NCBI RefSeq assembly: GCF_026153455.1 | Contig: NZ_CP110629.1 | Location: 3,906,001 to 3,970,000, forward strand | Direction: 5' to 3' | Source of the DNA: Marinimicrobium sp. C6131 | Lineage (GTDB): Bacteria; Pseudomonadota; Gammaproteobacteria; Pseudomonadales; Cellvibrionaceae | DNA: 64,000 nt | Shown here: positions 9,648-18,082 of the stretch, one piece after another | Position numbering within the stretch: position 1 is the first letter of the stretch | Layout: each line of letters begins with the position of its first letter | Notes under the pieces: generated by a model | The model's input: only the letters and a program-made list of their open reading frames with translations | Told to the model about the DNA's origin: nothing | The model's database searches: none | Made by a program: the position numbers and the translations under genes

Positions 9648-11393
9648 ATGAAAGGATGGCGTTGGCTAATGGGATTTCTGAGCGGTTTGCCATTGATCGG
9701 CATTTCCAGTGAGAACCCCGGTTTTCCAGATATGGCCTCAGGAGCGGTTCGAGCATCGGGTATGGAGATGCACCGGTTGCTCTGTCCTACCTGTGGCCAG
9801 ATAAGCGCCATCTACTATGTTCCAAACCGCGACAGTTTCTTCTTGCATACCGATCAGGGAGATATCTGGCAGATCAACGCCCAAGGGTATCTGGTGGATG
9901 TGGTGCGTGGGCCTGGCGCGGACAATCAGGCTGGCACCGAAGACTCGCTGCGTCTGTCCGATGCTGTAATGGCGCCTGGCTTTACGTGGGCAGACCGCGA
10001 CGGCCCCCTTTACTTGGAGAGCTTCCATCGTGAAGGCCGGCAAAGAAGGCCATTTCTGGACTTCAATGGGCATGGTTGGAGTGGCGTTTATGGTCAGGGA
10101 CGTTTCGTGCTCAGGCATCAGGGGGCAGAGCTGCGCTTCAGCGCCTATCACGGTCGGCATTCCAGTGGCGGTGAGCGCTCACGCCTGAGTTTGTTTCGGC
10201 TGAATGCATCAGGGCATGGTGACGCTGAAAAGTTGGCTTTTCTGGTGGTTCGTCCCATTCCTTACGATCGCAACTTTCAGCAATTGGGTGTCTATCTGGT
10301 TCGGCCTCACCCAGCGGCTGCCCCACCCGTTCAATCCGAGCGTTACCAACAACTCAACCAGTATCACGAGTTATCTTTGAAGTTTGAGGGGTTCGATCGT
10401 CACCCCGGACAGCTATCAAGGATCGTCTATGTTAATGGCAGGAGTGAGGAGTTTGACTCCTCGCCTTTGAATCAGACCCATGCGGCAGCCCGCCGTCCAG
10501 CGCCATTAAGCTTCCTGTTCTCGCATAAGCTGCCTGGTAAAAAGAGCGAGCACTATGACTATCTTGAGCTCAATGGCACTTTCTATGAGCTGGGCGACAA
10601 TCCAGAAAAGTTTTCAGCCGTCGTCACCATGGAGGAGCAGGAGGTCCTCGCCGCTCTCTCAAAACTTAACGCTTTGCGCTCTACGACCGGTCCGATTACG
10701 CTGCTATTTACTGCAGAGACAATGAGTGAAGGCCCTTCCTATCACGTCTATTTACAGCGCGGTGATGTGAAGGAACCCATGAAAAATGCCCGGCTTTCTG
10801 AGCGAGAAGTCGCGACTTTCATCTCGGACAAGCTGAATCAGCGCTACGATCAAGAGCGAATCAATCAGGCGTATGATGAGGTTCTCTCAGGATCGATTTC
10901 GCAGACTCAGTTCATGTCGACTGTCGAAGAGGTGGCGACGCGCTCGTACCTTGAGCCGTTTGATGTGTCCAGGCCGGTGGTCCGGTTGATCGTGGTGCGC
11001 CTTGAGGAGCGGGATGGAGCTCGGGCAGCAGATTTGTATACGTCCTACATCAAAAGGGTTTACCCGCACTTGGGCCCTCACCATAAAATGACGGATGTCG
11101 CCAGTATGGCGCTGGTGGTCAGCTTGGTGTACAACAAGCCCGACGTTGCAGAATCGGCCATCAACACATTGCTGGGCGGGGCTGAGATGAATATGGAAGA
11201 GCTCCAGAATGAAACGCTGCTTTACAACCTGGCCTGCTATTACGCCCGTCATGGCGATAAGCCGAAACTGCTCGAAGCGGCCGAACTGGCCGTATCACAG
11301 GGTAAGACGGCAGATCAGTTTCTGAATGACAGTGACTTCACTGATTATAGAACTGACCCGGACTTTCTTGAAGCAATCGGCGCTGAGTTCTGA
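9648..11393 (+). CDS. Unrecognised protein with TPR-like C-terminal end
   Basis: A 581-residue protein. The ATG at 9648 follows GGTGGTG; a GTG one codon upstream (9645) is possible. The first 20 residues are moderately hydrophobic (WRWLMGFLSGLPLIG) but give no clear signal cleavage site. A single CPTCG knuckle lies near residues 47-51. The middle is beta-rich and matches no family I recognise. The last 70 residues (NLACYYARHGDK, then AVSQGKTADQFLNDSDF) look like the final TPR repeat seen at the end of many TPR proteins. Both neighbours are on the minus strand, so it is probably a single-gene unit with its own promoter. I assign no function. Confidence 0.65.
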   Translation: MKGWRWLMGFLSGLPLIGISSENPGFPDMASGAVRASGMEMHRLLCPTCGQISAIYYVPNRDSFFLHTDQGDIWQINAQGYLVDVVRGPGADNQAGTEDSLRLSDAVMAPGFTWADRDGPLYLESFHREGRQRRPFLDFNGHGWSGVYGQGRFVLRHQGAELRFSAYHGRHSSGGERSRLSLFRLNASGHGDAEKLAFLVVRPIPYDRNFQQLGVYLVRPHPAAAPPVQSERYQQLNQYHELSLKFEGFDRHPGQLSRIVYVNGRSEEFDSSPLNQTHAAARRPAPLSFLFSHKLPGKKSEHYDYLELNGTFYELGDNPEKFSAVVTMEEQEVLAALSKLNALRSTTGPITLLFTAETMSEGPSYHVYLQRGDVKEPMKNARLSEREVATFISDKLNQRYDQERINQAYDEVLSGSISQTQFMSTVEEVATRSYLEPFDVSRPVVRLIVVRLEERDGARAADLYTSYIKRVYPHLGPHHKMTDVASMALVVSLVYNKPDVAESAINTLLGGAEMNMEELQNETLLYNLACYYARHGDKPKLLEAAELAVSQGKTADQFLNDSDFTDYRTDPDFLEAIGAEF

Positions 11394-11416
11394 CCAAAGC
11401 CGGACAGTCCGGCGAC

Positions 11417-12226
11417 TTATCGACTCCCCCGCCAATAAAACATACCGGCCCGCTTGCCCAGCACCCGGATCGATTCATGCTCATCCGCCGGCCGCTGCGC
11501 CAGACCGTAGCAAACGTGCAGGGGCAGCAGGTGTTCCTCGCGGGGGTGGCAGTAGCGGGCTTCCGGAGCCGCGCTCCAGCTTGCCAGTTGCCTGGACCGC
11601 TCGGTCTCGCTCAGAGCCGGGTTGATCAGGGTATCGGTCAACCAGTCCTCAAAGACTTTATTGCGCGCATCGCTCTGCGCCGTGACTGGCTCAAAAAAAG
11701 CCTTCATGTTGTGAAAGGAAAAGCCCGAGCCGATCACCAGCAGGTTGTCCCACTCCAGGCTCTGCAACGCCCGGCCCAGCGCGATGTGGGCCGTCGGGTC
11801 CAGGGACTTCAGCAGCGACAGTTGGATGCAGGGAATGTCCGCCTCGGGGTACAGGAGCTTGAGGGGCACAAACAGCCCGTGATCGAAACCCCGTTTCGGG
11901 TCCTGCACGGCGTCCAGTCCCGCCCGGCTGAGCGCCTGACTGACCCGAGTGGCCAATTCCGGCGCGCCGGGGGCGGGGTACTGAATCTCGTACGACTCGG
12001 GCGGAAAGCCGGAGTAGTCGTAAATCAGCGGCGGCTGGGCACCGCTGGTGACGGTGGCGACGGGCGCTTCCCAGTGGGCGCTGACCACGATAATCGCCGA
12101 GGGCCGGGGCAGGCGTTGACCCAGTGAGGTCAGTTGGGTCACCAGCTCGCTGTGCGCCGGGTCCCCCAGCAGCGGCAGGGGGCCGCCGCCGTGGGAGATA
12201 TAGAGAATGTCGGGCTTGGTGGCCAT
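11417..12226 (-). CDS. ygiD: DODA-type extradiol dioxygenase (4,5-DOPA dioxygenase family, LigB fold)
   Basis: A 269-residue protein, the usual length for this family of non-haem metal enzymes that open catechol rings next to the hydroxyls. Candidate metal and active-site residues are visible: the first His in YISHGGGP (residue 14), SAHWE near residue 50, DHGLFVPL in the middle and REEHLLPLHV near the C-terminus. YgiD of E. coli cleaves L-DOPA; the true substrate here is unknown. It is transcribed divergently from the DUF1244 gene, and no aromatic-degradation genes are nearby, so it looks like a free-standing housekeeping copy. Family confidence is high, substrate confidence low. Confidence 0.88.
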   Translation of the reverse strand: MATKPDILYISHGGGPLPLLGDPAHSELVTQLTSLGQRLPRPSAIIVVSAHWEAPVATVTSGAQPPLIYDYSGFPPESYEIQYPAPGAPELATRVSQALSRAGLDAVQDPKRGFDHGLFVPLKLLYPEADIPCIQLSLLKSLDPTAHIALGRALQSLEWDNLLVIGSGFSFHNMKAFFEPVTAQSDARNKVFEDWLTDTLINPALSETERSRQLASWSAAPEARYCHPREEHLLPLHVCYGLAQRPADEHESIRVLGKRAGMFYWRGSR

Positions 12227-12317
12227 GGTGAAGTACCTGCGGTGTGTCCGTTGTAGGTGTTCGGCTAGAGGGAATCACAGGTAATGTTACACTATGGGCC
12301 GTACAGGAGGAGGTCTC

Positions 12318-12635
12318 ATGTCGCTGGACGAGATCCAACGCCAAAGACCCCTAATCACTGCATTGGCGGGTGCCCCTATGACCTTAGACCCTAACATCCA
12401 AACCGAACTCGAAGCGGCGGCCTTTCGGCGCCTGCTCAACCATCTGGATGAACGCAAGGATGTGCAGAATATCGATCTGATGGAGCTGGCCGGCTTCTGC
12501 CGCAATTGCCTGAGCAAGTGGTATATGGAGGCGGCCCAGGAGCGTGGCCTGGACGTGGACAAGGACACGGCGCGGGAAATGGTCTACGGCATGCCCTACG
12601 AGGAGTGGAAGGCCCGCTATCAGACACCCCGCTGA
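12318..12635 (+). CDS. DUF1244 family protein
   Basis: A 105-residue protein with the family hallmarks DVQNIDLMELAGFCRNCLSK and a later YGMPYEEWK. The start at 12318 is chosen because AGGAGG at 12305-12310 sits seven bases before it. An in-frame ATG at 12294 lies upstream of that site, and one at 12378 would give a protein closer to the usual family length, since the family normally begins just before AAAFRRL. DUF1244 is a small, widespread proteobacterial domain of unknown role with two closely spaced conserved cysteines (FCRNC). It is divergent from the dioxygenase and precedes a secreted carbohydrate-active lipoprotein, with no obvious functional link. Confidence 0.85.
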   Translation: MSLDEIQRQRPLITALAGAPMTLDPNIQTELEAAAFRRLLNHLDERKDVQNIDLMELAGFCRNCLSKWYMEAAQERGLDVDKDTAREMVYGMPYEEWKARYQTPR

Positions 12636-12656
12636 TCGCTCTGTCTTATTGTCATA

Positions 12657-12684
12657 TTGTATTTAAGGCCGGTTCTGCTAGTAT
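12657..12684 (+). promoter_or_regulatory. Putative promoter before the DUF5060/apiosidase-like gene
   Basis: TTGTAT (12657-12662) and TAGTAT (12679-12684) are separated by 16 bases, about 34 bases before the start codon at 12719. Agreement with the sigma70 consensus is moderate, and the position fits an independent transcript for this lipoprotein gene. Confidence 0.33.
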
Positions 12685-12718
12685 CCCTGCATCATAAGTA
12701 AATCGATAAGGGGTCGTT

Positions 12719-14650
12719 ATGAACCGTCTTTCCCGCCTGTGCCTGTCGGCACTCCTGTTGTTCACTCTGGTGGCCTGTGCCACGTCCTCCGATCAGCCCA
12801 GTGAGGCCAGTGTTCGCACCTGGGAGATGCAGCAGCTCGTCTTCCACGCCGAAAACCCCTACGACAACCCCTACACCGAGGTGGACGTCTGGGTGCAGCT
12901 CAAGGGGCCCGATTTCGACAAGCGGGTGTACGGCTTCTGGGATGGCGGCAACCGCTTTGTGGTGCGTCTGGTGGCCACGGCGCCGGGGGACTGGTCCTGG
13001 GAAATCGGTTCAAATCAGCCCGATGACGCCGGCCTGAACGATCGCAGCGGCGGATTTACCGCCCGTGGCTGGAGCGAGGCGGAAAAACGCGAGAATCCCA
13101 ATCGGCGCGGGTTTGTGCGGGTCAGCGACAATGGCCACGCCCTGGAATACGCCGACGGCACGCCGTTTTTTATGGTGGGCGACACCTGGTTGGCGGGGTC
13201 GACCTGGCGGCTGCCGTTCCGCAACGCCACTACGTCCGATGAGTACGAGCCCGGTCCCGGTATCGGTTTTGAGGATGCGGTCAACTACCGCAAGAACCAG
13301 GGGTTCAACTCCGTCAGCATGATCTCGGCGTTCCCCAACTGGGAGGCGGACCTGAACCCGAGCACCTACGCCGATGAGAACGGCATTTACCTGCGCAACG
13401 CCTGGGAGAAATTCGGCTACGATGTGTCCGATGAGCAGGGCACTGATGCGTCGGGTGGCGTGAGTTACTGGGGCACCTTCACCGCCAAGAATATGCGGGA
13501 TGAGTACGGTCATCTGCCGTTTGCACCCTCCGGTCAGCACCCGGGGGTGTCGGACTTCAATCGTCTGACGCCGGCCTATTTCCAGAGCCTGGATAAAAAA
13601 ATGGCCCACCTGTCCGAGGTGGGTTTTGTGCCGCTGCTGGAAACCGTGCGCCGGGATGTCGGCCCCTCCTGGGATGCCTATTTTGATTTCAAAGAGAGTT
13701 TTGCCCGCTTCGCGCAGTATCTGATCGCCCGCTATGGGGCCTACAATTTTGTGTTCAGCGGCATTCACCTGGATTGGGTGCCGGAAGATTTCAGTCTGAC
13801 TGCCGATCAGTTTAACGAGGCACTGACTTATCATCTGGAGACCTATGGTCGCCCGCCCTTTGGTCAGATTCACACTGTGCTGATCGACCGGGCCACCCAT
13901 ACCACTCTGGGCTCCGGTGATGAGGTGCCCTGGCTGGATATGCACAGCGTGGGCAACAAGCCCCGGGATCATCGCGTTGGAGAAAACCTGGAGGCACAGT
14001 TCTTCCTGGAAAATCCGCCCAAACCGACCATCAATTTCGAACCCTATTACACGGGCTGGTTGCACGAAATCAACAAGCCCGGTGGGGAGGAGCCTCCGCC
14101 CAACTCGCAACGGGACAACTACTTTGCCCGCGCCCAGATGTTCGGTTCGGTGCTGTCCGGTGGTTTGGCTGGGCACGTGCACGGCACCGCCGCCTACGAT
14201 ATCACCACCACAGGCGAGCCCGATGGGGCGCGGCCGCATATCTGGGATGCGCTGCGCTATCAGTCAGCGAATTATATGCAGCACCTGGAAAGCTTCATGC
14301 TCTCCGAAGGCAAGCGCTATCAGGATCTGATCCCCGCCACCGCCGACATCGCACCGCGTAAAGCACCCAATGCGCCGGAGGATGGTCTGGACGGATGGTC
14401 TTATATGATGCGCACCGCCGAGGCAGATCTGGCGATGCTGTATTTTGAGAATGCCTCGGTGGCGCCGACCTTGAGCGGTTTCACGCCCGGTGCGTCTTAT
14501 GCCCTGCAGTGGTTTGACCCGATCACTGGTGAGTGGCTGAACCGGATGTCTGTGATGGCGAATGAATCGGGTGAAATTGAGGTTGCCGCCTTCCCCGCCG
14601 GTTCGGCTCTGGCGGAGCGGGACTGGGCGTTGAAGTTGAAGCGCCAATAG
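12719..14650 (+). CDS. Lipoprotein glycoside hydrolase: DUF5060, apiosidase-like (DUF4038) and collagen-binding-like domains
   Basis: A 643-residue surface or periplasmic lipoprotein: the signal ends in LVAC with the acylated Cys at residue 20. A DUF5060-type beta-sandwich (about residues 35-120, with FWDGGNRFVVR) comes first, then an apiosidase-like TIM barrel of the DUF4038 type starting at DGTPFFMVGDTW (about residue 145) and running to about 520. The last 90 residues (MLYFENASVAP, then YALQWFDPITGEWLN) match the small C-terminal domain often called putative collagen-binding. Related proteins act on plant cell-wall glycans, including apiose-containing side chains; the substrate here is not shown. 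Together with the pectate lyases downstream it suggests pectin use. An IS element sits just after the gene. Confidence 0.82.
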   Translation: MNRLSRLCLSALLLFTLVACATSSDQPSEASVRTWEMQQLVFHAENPYDNPYTEVDVWVQLKGPDFDKRVYGFWDGGNRFVVRLVATAPGDWSWEIGSNQPDDAGLNDRSGGFTARGWSEAEKRENPNRRGFVRVSDNGHALEYADGTPFFMVGDTWLAGSTWRLPFRNATTSDEYEPGPGIGFEDAVNYRKNQGFNSVSMISAFPNWEADLNPSTYADENGIYLRNAWEKFGYDVSDEQGTDASGGVSYWGTFTAKNMRDEYGHLPFAPSGQHPGVSDFNRLTPAYFQSLDKKMAHLSEVGFVPLLETVRRDVGPSWDAYFDFKESFARFAQYLIARYGAYNFVFSGIHLDWVPEDFSLTADQFNEALTYHLETYGRPPFGQIHTVLIDRATHTTLGSGDEVPWLDMHSVGNKPRDHRVGENLEAQFFLENPPKPTINFEPYYTGWLHEINKPGGEEPPPNSQRDNYFARAQMFGSVLSGGLAGHVHGTAAYDITTTGEPDGARPHIWDALRYQSANYMQHLESFMLSEGKRYQDLIPATADIAPRKAPNAPEDGLDGWSYMMRTAEADLAMLYFENASVAPTLSGFTPGASYALQWFDPITGEWLNRMSVMANESGEIEVAAFPAGSALAERDWALKLKRQ

Positions 14651-14660
14651 TTAGGGTTGT

Positions 14661-14690
14661 GTCGGATTACGCGCTGGGCGCTAATCCGAC
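14661..14690. repeat. REP-like hairpin between the apiosidase-like gene and the IS element
   Basis: The arms GTCGGATTA and TAATCCGAC, with an inner GCGC/GCGC pairing, form a 13-bp stem with one bulged C and a three-base loop. It lies 10 bases after the stop codon and directly abuts the left repeat of the IS110-family element. It could end transcription, although no T-run follows, or be a REP-type target for the element. Confidence 0.6.
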
Positions 14691-14705
14691 CTCTCATAAC
14701 TCAGT

Positions 14706-15096
14706 CAAGTCCCTTTATTTAATCATTTTACCTGCCTGTTGGGCACACGAGTCTGCTGGCATTGCCTGAGTCGTTGACGCACATGCCGGTGGTACTCGTG
14801 TGTTTAGCCTGTGTGCCAGCTCGAAGGCCTCCCGGATGAACGTCCATGGGGTCAACCGAACCTCTCGCATCGGATGTCCGCCTGGCGGCATCAACTCAGT
14901 TACCTTGGGTATCGCGTTCCATGGATCATCCCGCGGGCTGCCTCTTGACTACTTAGGAGCCTCAAGACTGGGCTAGAGGTCGGATCGAAGGTCAGCCCGA
15001 AGGAAGACTCGTTGCCAGCGTGTTACGGCTGGATTAACTCATTGCTCGCTCCTGTTGCTCGTCTCTGTTCGTCCTCATCGGTCGACTCGGTGGTGC
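14706..15096 (-). ncRNA. Candidate seekRNA/bridge RNA region of the IS1111-like element
   Basis: These 391 bases hold no credible gene and lie between the transposase stop and the element's end. They contain strong nested inverted repeats: CACACGAGT (14744-14752) pairs with ACTCGTGTG (14794-14802); inside it GGCAT pairs with ATGCC; and GGCACAC (14742-14748) can alternatively pair with GTGTGCC (14811-14817). Stems flanking internal loops are the architecture expected of the guide RNAs of IS110/IS1111 recombinases, whose loops pair with target and donor DNA. Location and structure support the call; expression and loop-target pairing are unproven. Exact RNA ends cannot be given. Confidence 0.45.
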
Positions 15097-16362
15097 TTAT
15101 GCCACTTCGGCCCGGGGTGGCTCGGCAAAGAGCTTGGCCGGATCGAACCGCTTGCCTTGAGCCACATGCCACAGCGCCTTGGCCAGCTTGCGCATCAGCG
15201 CGATGATCAGTTTGCCCTTGGGGCCTCGGTGTCGGGCCAGCTTGGCGTCATACCAGGCTCTGGCCGGGCCTGATTGACGTATCAGGCGAAGGGCGGCGAA
15301 GTACAGGTAGTGGCGCACCACCCCGGGCCCTCGCTTGGTCAGCTTCAGCTGCCCTTTGTGTTTGCCGCTGGAGCGCTCTTTGAGGTTCAGCCCCGCCGCT
15401 TTCAGATAGCTGGCCGCACGCGGGTAGTCATTGGCCGAACCCAGGGCACAGTAAAGCACCACCGCGCTGTTATGGCCCAGTGCCTCGGCCATCCAGGCCA
15501 GCTCCCGGGTGTGCTCGACGTGCTCGGACAGCGCTCGCTCCAGCTCGCGGGACTGCGCCCGTGTGTCCAGCATCTCCTGGGCCAGGGCCCGGATGAGTTC
15601 GTGTTCGGTCTCGACCACCGGCACGCCCAAGGTCGTGGCGGCACTGCGCAGCAGGCCTTCGCGCTTGGACGTCTTAAGCATGTGCCCACCGACTCGGCGC
15701 AGCAGTCGGTCCGCCTGCTCCGGCTGTGCCGTCACCCGAACCGGGTCGCCGTACTCGGCCAGCAGGTGCAGCAAGCTGGCGCTCTGCAATGTCAGCCAGC
15801 ACAGCGCCTCCGGCCAGTGCCGGGCCAACAACGCTTCGAGCCGATTCAGTGCCCGCTGGTGGCGCTCCTGTACCTGCTCCAGCCGATTCAGTAAGGCTCG
15901 CAGAGCTCGACGCGCTTCACTCGGCTCGCGCCAGCGCTGACTGATGCCATCCAGGTGCAGCCGGCCGATCAGGTAAGCCGCCTTGGCGTCGTGCAGGCTC
16001 GGGACCCCGTCATACACTTCAGCGGCGTCGTGCACCCGCTTGGGGCTGACCCGGTAGATTTCGGCACCCAGAGCTCTCAACTGGTAGCGCAAGGCGTCGC
16101 CATAGGTACCGGTCGGCTCCATGACCGCCTCCAGGCGCTGAGCCTTGAGGTTCGCCAGTTCCCGCAGCAGGGCCGGGCTCTGTTGCGGATGCTCCCAGCG
16201 GATGGTCTTCAGAACCGTCCGGTCCGGCTTCATCAGCGCCACGTAGAAGTCCTTCTTGGCCACATCAATCGCCAGAATCAACCGCTCGCCCGCCGTCTGC
16301 TCACGCAGTTGATCCCAGTTCACCTTCTGGAAATTTTGGGCACGATAGTTATACTTGCGCAT
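15097..16362 (-). CDS. IS110-family DEDD transposase (IS1111-like)
   Basis: This 421-residue recombinase appears intact. The RuvC-like N-terminal domain shows the acidic residues of the DEDD catalytic set: D33 in LAIDVAKKDF, E in EAVMEPTGTYGDAL and D in HDAKAAYLIGR. The C-terminal Tnp_20 domain has the conserved serine motif ERSSGKHKGQ followed by LTKRGPGVVRHYLY. These enzymes insert DNA without target duplication, guided by an element-encoded RNA. The ATG at 16362 follows GGAGG on the minus strand, and that site lies inside a strong nested hairpin. The intact frame suggests a recent or still active copy. Confidence 0.93.
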   Translation of the reverse strand: MRKYNYRAQNFQKVNWDQLREQTAGERLILAIDVAKKDFYVALMKPDRTVLKTIRWEHPQQSPALLRELANLKAQRLEAVMEPTGTYGDALRYQLRALGAEIYRVSPKRVHDAAEVYDGVPSLHDAKAAYLIGRLHLDGISQRWREPSEARRALRALLNRLEQVQERHQRALNRLEALLARHWPEALCWLTLQSASLLHLLAEYGDPVRVTAQPEQADRLLRRVGGHMLKTSKREGLLRSAATTLGVPVVETEHELIRALAQEMLDTRAQSRELERALSEHVEHTRELAWMAEALGHNSAVVLYCALGSANDYPRAASYLKAAGLNLKERSSGKHKGQLKLTKRGPGVVRHYLYFAALRLIRQSGPARAWYDAKLARHRGPKGKLIIALMRKLAKALWHVAQGKRFDPAKLFAEPPRAEVA

Positions 16363-16438
16363 AAGGGGACACCTCCAATGCTCTCGGTTCTTCGCACCTT
16401 GCTGTTACAGCAAGTTACCGAGTTATGAGGGTCCCCTT
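16363..16438 (-). promoter_or_regulatory. Nested hairpin leader of the transposase gene
   Basis: Three inverted repeats are nested around one centre: AAGGGGAC (16363-16370) with GTCCCCTT (16431-16438), CTCGGT (16383-16388) with ACCGAG (16417-16422), and CTTGCTG (16398-16404) with CAGCAAG (16408-16414) around a TTA loop. The fold spans the whole stretch from the element's end to the transposase start and includes the ribosome-binding site. It could limit translation from transcripts entering the element, or serve as a terminal structure during excision. Confidence 0.55.
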
Positions 16439-16498
16439 TCTTTTTTCTACCTTATAACTGACTACAGGTTTTCGGATCTTCCTTATGTCTATTTGAGC

Positions 16499-16520
16499 CG
16501 GTAGCGCCGAGGCGCTACCG
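16499..16520 (-). terminator. Hairpin after the PL10 pectate lyase gene
   Basis: CGGTAGCGCC and its exact reverse complement GGCGCTACCG form a ten-base-pair GC-rich stem 15 bases downstream of the lyase stop. No T-run follows on the minus strand, so it may act as an mRNA 3' stabiliser or weak terminator. Confidence 0.42.
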
Positions 16521-16534
16521 TTATCAGTCTTGGT

Positions 16535-18082
16535 TTAATAGCCGACCCGATCCGCGTAGGCAATGATTTTTTCTCCGTAGTTTCCGCCCCAACTGTAGCC
16601 GTTACGACGCTCCGCAGAAATCTCCATGATGTCGTAATATTTACCGCCATCCCGGTCACTGAAGAAGCCTTCGTTGGTGTCAAGGTCATAGAAGCGATAC
16701 CACATCCGGTCGCCTTCGCTGTAGACAATCTTCTCTTCCACCGAACTGTTGTATCGGTGGTCCGCGAGATAGGTGTCCGGACTGCGGAACCAGGCAATGG
16801 CTGCCTTCACGGCTGACTCCACGGCGGGTGTTTGCGGCTGGGTCATCAAAAACGCGATGACTTCCACCGACTCGCTGCCGCTCAGGGATTCCAGCTCATA
16901 GGCGCGCGCGGGCTTGGGCAGGTAGTCGTCTTTACCGTGCTGGGCACACCAGACGGTCAGCTCGCCGTCCTGTTCCCACTGTGCCTGCAGTATGTAATCC
17001 ACCCCCCGGCCGATGGCAAACTGCATGGCGGCGCGGTCGCTGTCGGTAAACAGGTCGGTGTCAAACGGGGCATTCCCGAGGCTGGCATGGTGCAGTGCGG
17101 TGAGTACCCGGGTCATGGCGTTATCGTTGAAAGTGACGTGGTCCGAATAGCCACCGCGCAGGGGGTAGTATTGTGGCCAGCCTCCAGAGCTGTACTGCGC
17201 CTCCAGAAGGTAATCCATGGCCTTGCGCACGGCATCCCGGTACCGGGTTTCTCCGGTGTCTTTGTACATCTGGGCGAGGTAAATCATCTCGGTCACGGTG
17301 GCACCGTTATCGATGGTGCCCAGGTCGTTCCCGCCGCTGCCTTCGGTCTCATAGGGCTGGTTTTTGGGCCAGCCGCCATGATCGTACTGATACGACAGAA
17401 TGATGTCCGCTTTATCCTGACTCCAGGCGAAACGGGCGTTGTTGAACCGGCTGTGCACCGGGTTACCATCCTGGGGCAGAAGATTGCCGTCCGCGCCGCT
17501 GTTGGAGTCGCACTCCACTGCACTCGGGCTGGTGCCGACCACGGTCAGGGAATCCACATTGGGCAGGCCATCCATGCTGGTGGCGATCAGCGCGATCGAA
17601 TTCTCGCCGGCGTTGAGTTCCACGGTTTGAGACTCGGTGGTCCAACTGGTCCAGGCTCCGGTGGTGGCAAACCCAAACGTGCCCGCGACGGCGCCATTCA
17701 CGTGAAGGTCGCCGGGACGCGTGTTGAGCGAGGCGTATCGCACCTCCAGGGCAAAATGACCCGCATCGGGCACCGTGATCCGGTAGGTGATGGCACTGTC
17801 CGGTGCGTTGTCGGTGTTGGCGAAGCCCGGGCCGGTGAAACCTTCGTTGTCACTGTCCACCGTGCCGTCGAGCTGGCAGAAGCCGGGGTCGTACTCTTGA
17901 ATGGTCAGACTGTTTCCATCTCCCCCAGAGTCCTCGCTGGAGGACTGGGACGAATCGGACGCGCTGGATGAGACCGAGCTACTGGAACTGGACGGGGTAT
18001 TGTTCGGCACGGAATCCGAGCTGCCGCAGGCGACCAGAAGGCCGCTCATTATCACCGCAAGGGTGAAAGGTTTTGTGATCAT
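16535..18082 (-). CDS. PL10 pectate lyase lipoprotein with a CBM35-like domain
   Basis: A 515-residue protein. The start at 18082 gives a clean lipoprotein signal (SGLLVAC, Cys19); an ATG 14 codons upstream would spoil it. A serine-rich linker (about residues 24-60) leads to a CBM6/CBM35-like beta-sandwich (about 65-185: ITYRITVPDAGHFALEVRY, then VDSLTVVG). The PL10 (alpha/alpha)3 barrel covers about residues 205-515, with YDHGGWPKN, GGWPQYYPLRGGY and FNDNAMTRVL; the Arg of the last motif is the probable catalytic base known in PL10. The enzyme cuts polygalacturonate by calcium-dependent beta-elimination. Lipid anchoring suggests action at the cell surface or in the periplasm. It belongs with the PL1 lyase and the apiosidase-like protein as a pectin-use set. 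Confidence 0.9.
   Translation of the reverse strand: MITKPFTLAVIMSGLLVACGSSDSVPNNTPSSSSSSVSSSASDSSQSSSEDSGGDGNSLTIQEYDPGFCQLDGTVDSDNEGFTGPGFANTDNAPDSAITYRITVPDAGHFALEVRYASLNTRPGDLHVNGAVAGTFGFATTGAWTSWTTESQTVELNAGENSIALIATSMDGLPNVDSLTVVGTSPSAVECDSNSGADGNLLPQDGNPVHSRFNNARFAWSQDKADIILSYQYDHGGWPKNQPYETEGSGGNDLGTIDNGATVTEMIYLAQMYKDTGETRYRDAVRKAMDYLLEAQYSSGGWPQYYPLRGGYSDHVTFNDNAMTRVLTALHHASLGNAPFDTDLFTDSDRAAMQFAIGRGVDYILQAQWEQDGELTVWCAQHGKDDYLPKPARAYELESLSGSESVEVIAFLMTQPQTPAVESAVKAAIAWFRSPDTYLADHRYNSSVEEKIVYSEGDRMWYRFYDLDTNEGFFSDRDGGKYYDIMEISAERRNGYSWGGNYGEKIIAYADRVGY

Larger units (their letters stand above)
14686..16439 (-). mobile_element. IS110-family insertion sequence, IS1111 subgroup-like (about 1.75 kb)
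   Basis: The element holds one DEDD transposase gene on the minus strand. The sequence around ACTCATAACTC at 14692-14704 is repeated in inverse orientation at 16418-16430 (GAGTTATGAG exact over ten bases, with weaker matches beyond). Subterminal inverted repeats are characteristic of the IS1111 subgroup, whereas classical IS110 elements lack them. The ends are placed a few bases outside the repeats by analogy and are uncertain by about 10 bases. The long non-coding part lies 3' of the transposase gene, where IS1111-type elements keep their guide RNA. The left end abuts a REP-like hairpin, a kind of target these elements favour. Confidence 0.68.

Noticed and set aside
13010..14239. A 409-codon minus-strand frame within the apiosidase-like gene
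   Set aside because: Antisense shadow of a gene with clear domains and a lipoprotein signal.
14661..14690. Reading the REP-like hairpin as a proven Rho-independent terminator
   Set aside because: No T-run follows on either strand, so it is annotated only as a repeat.
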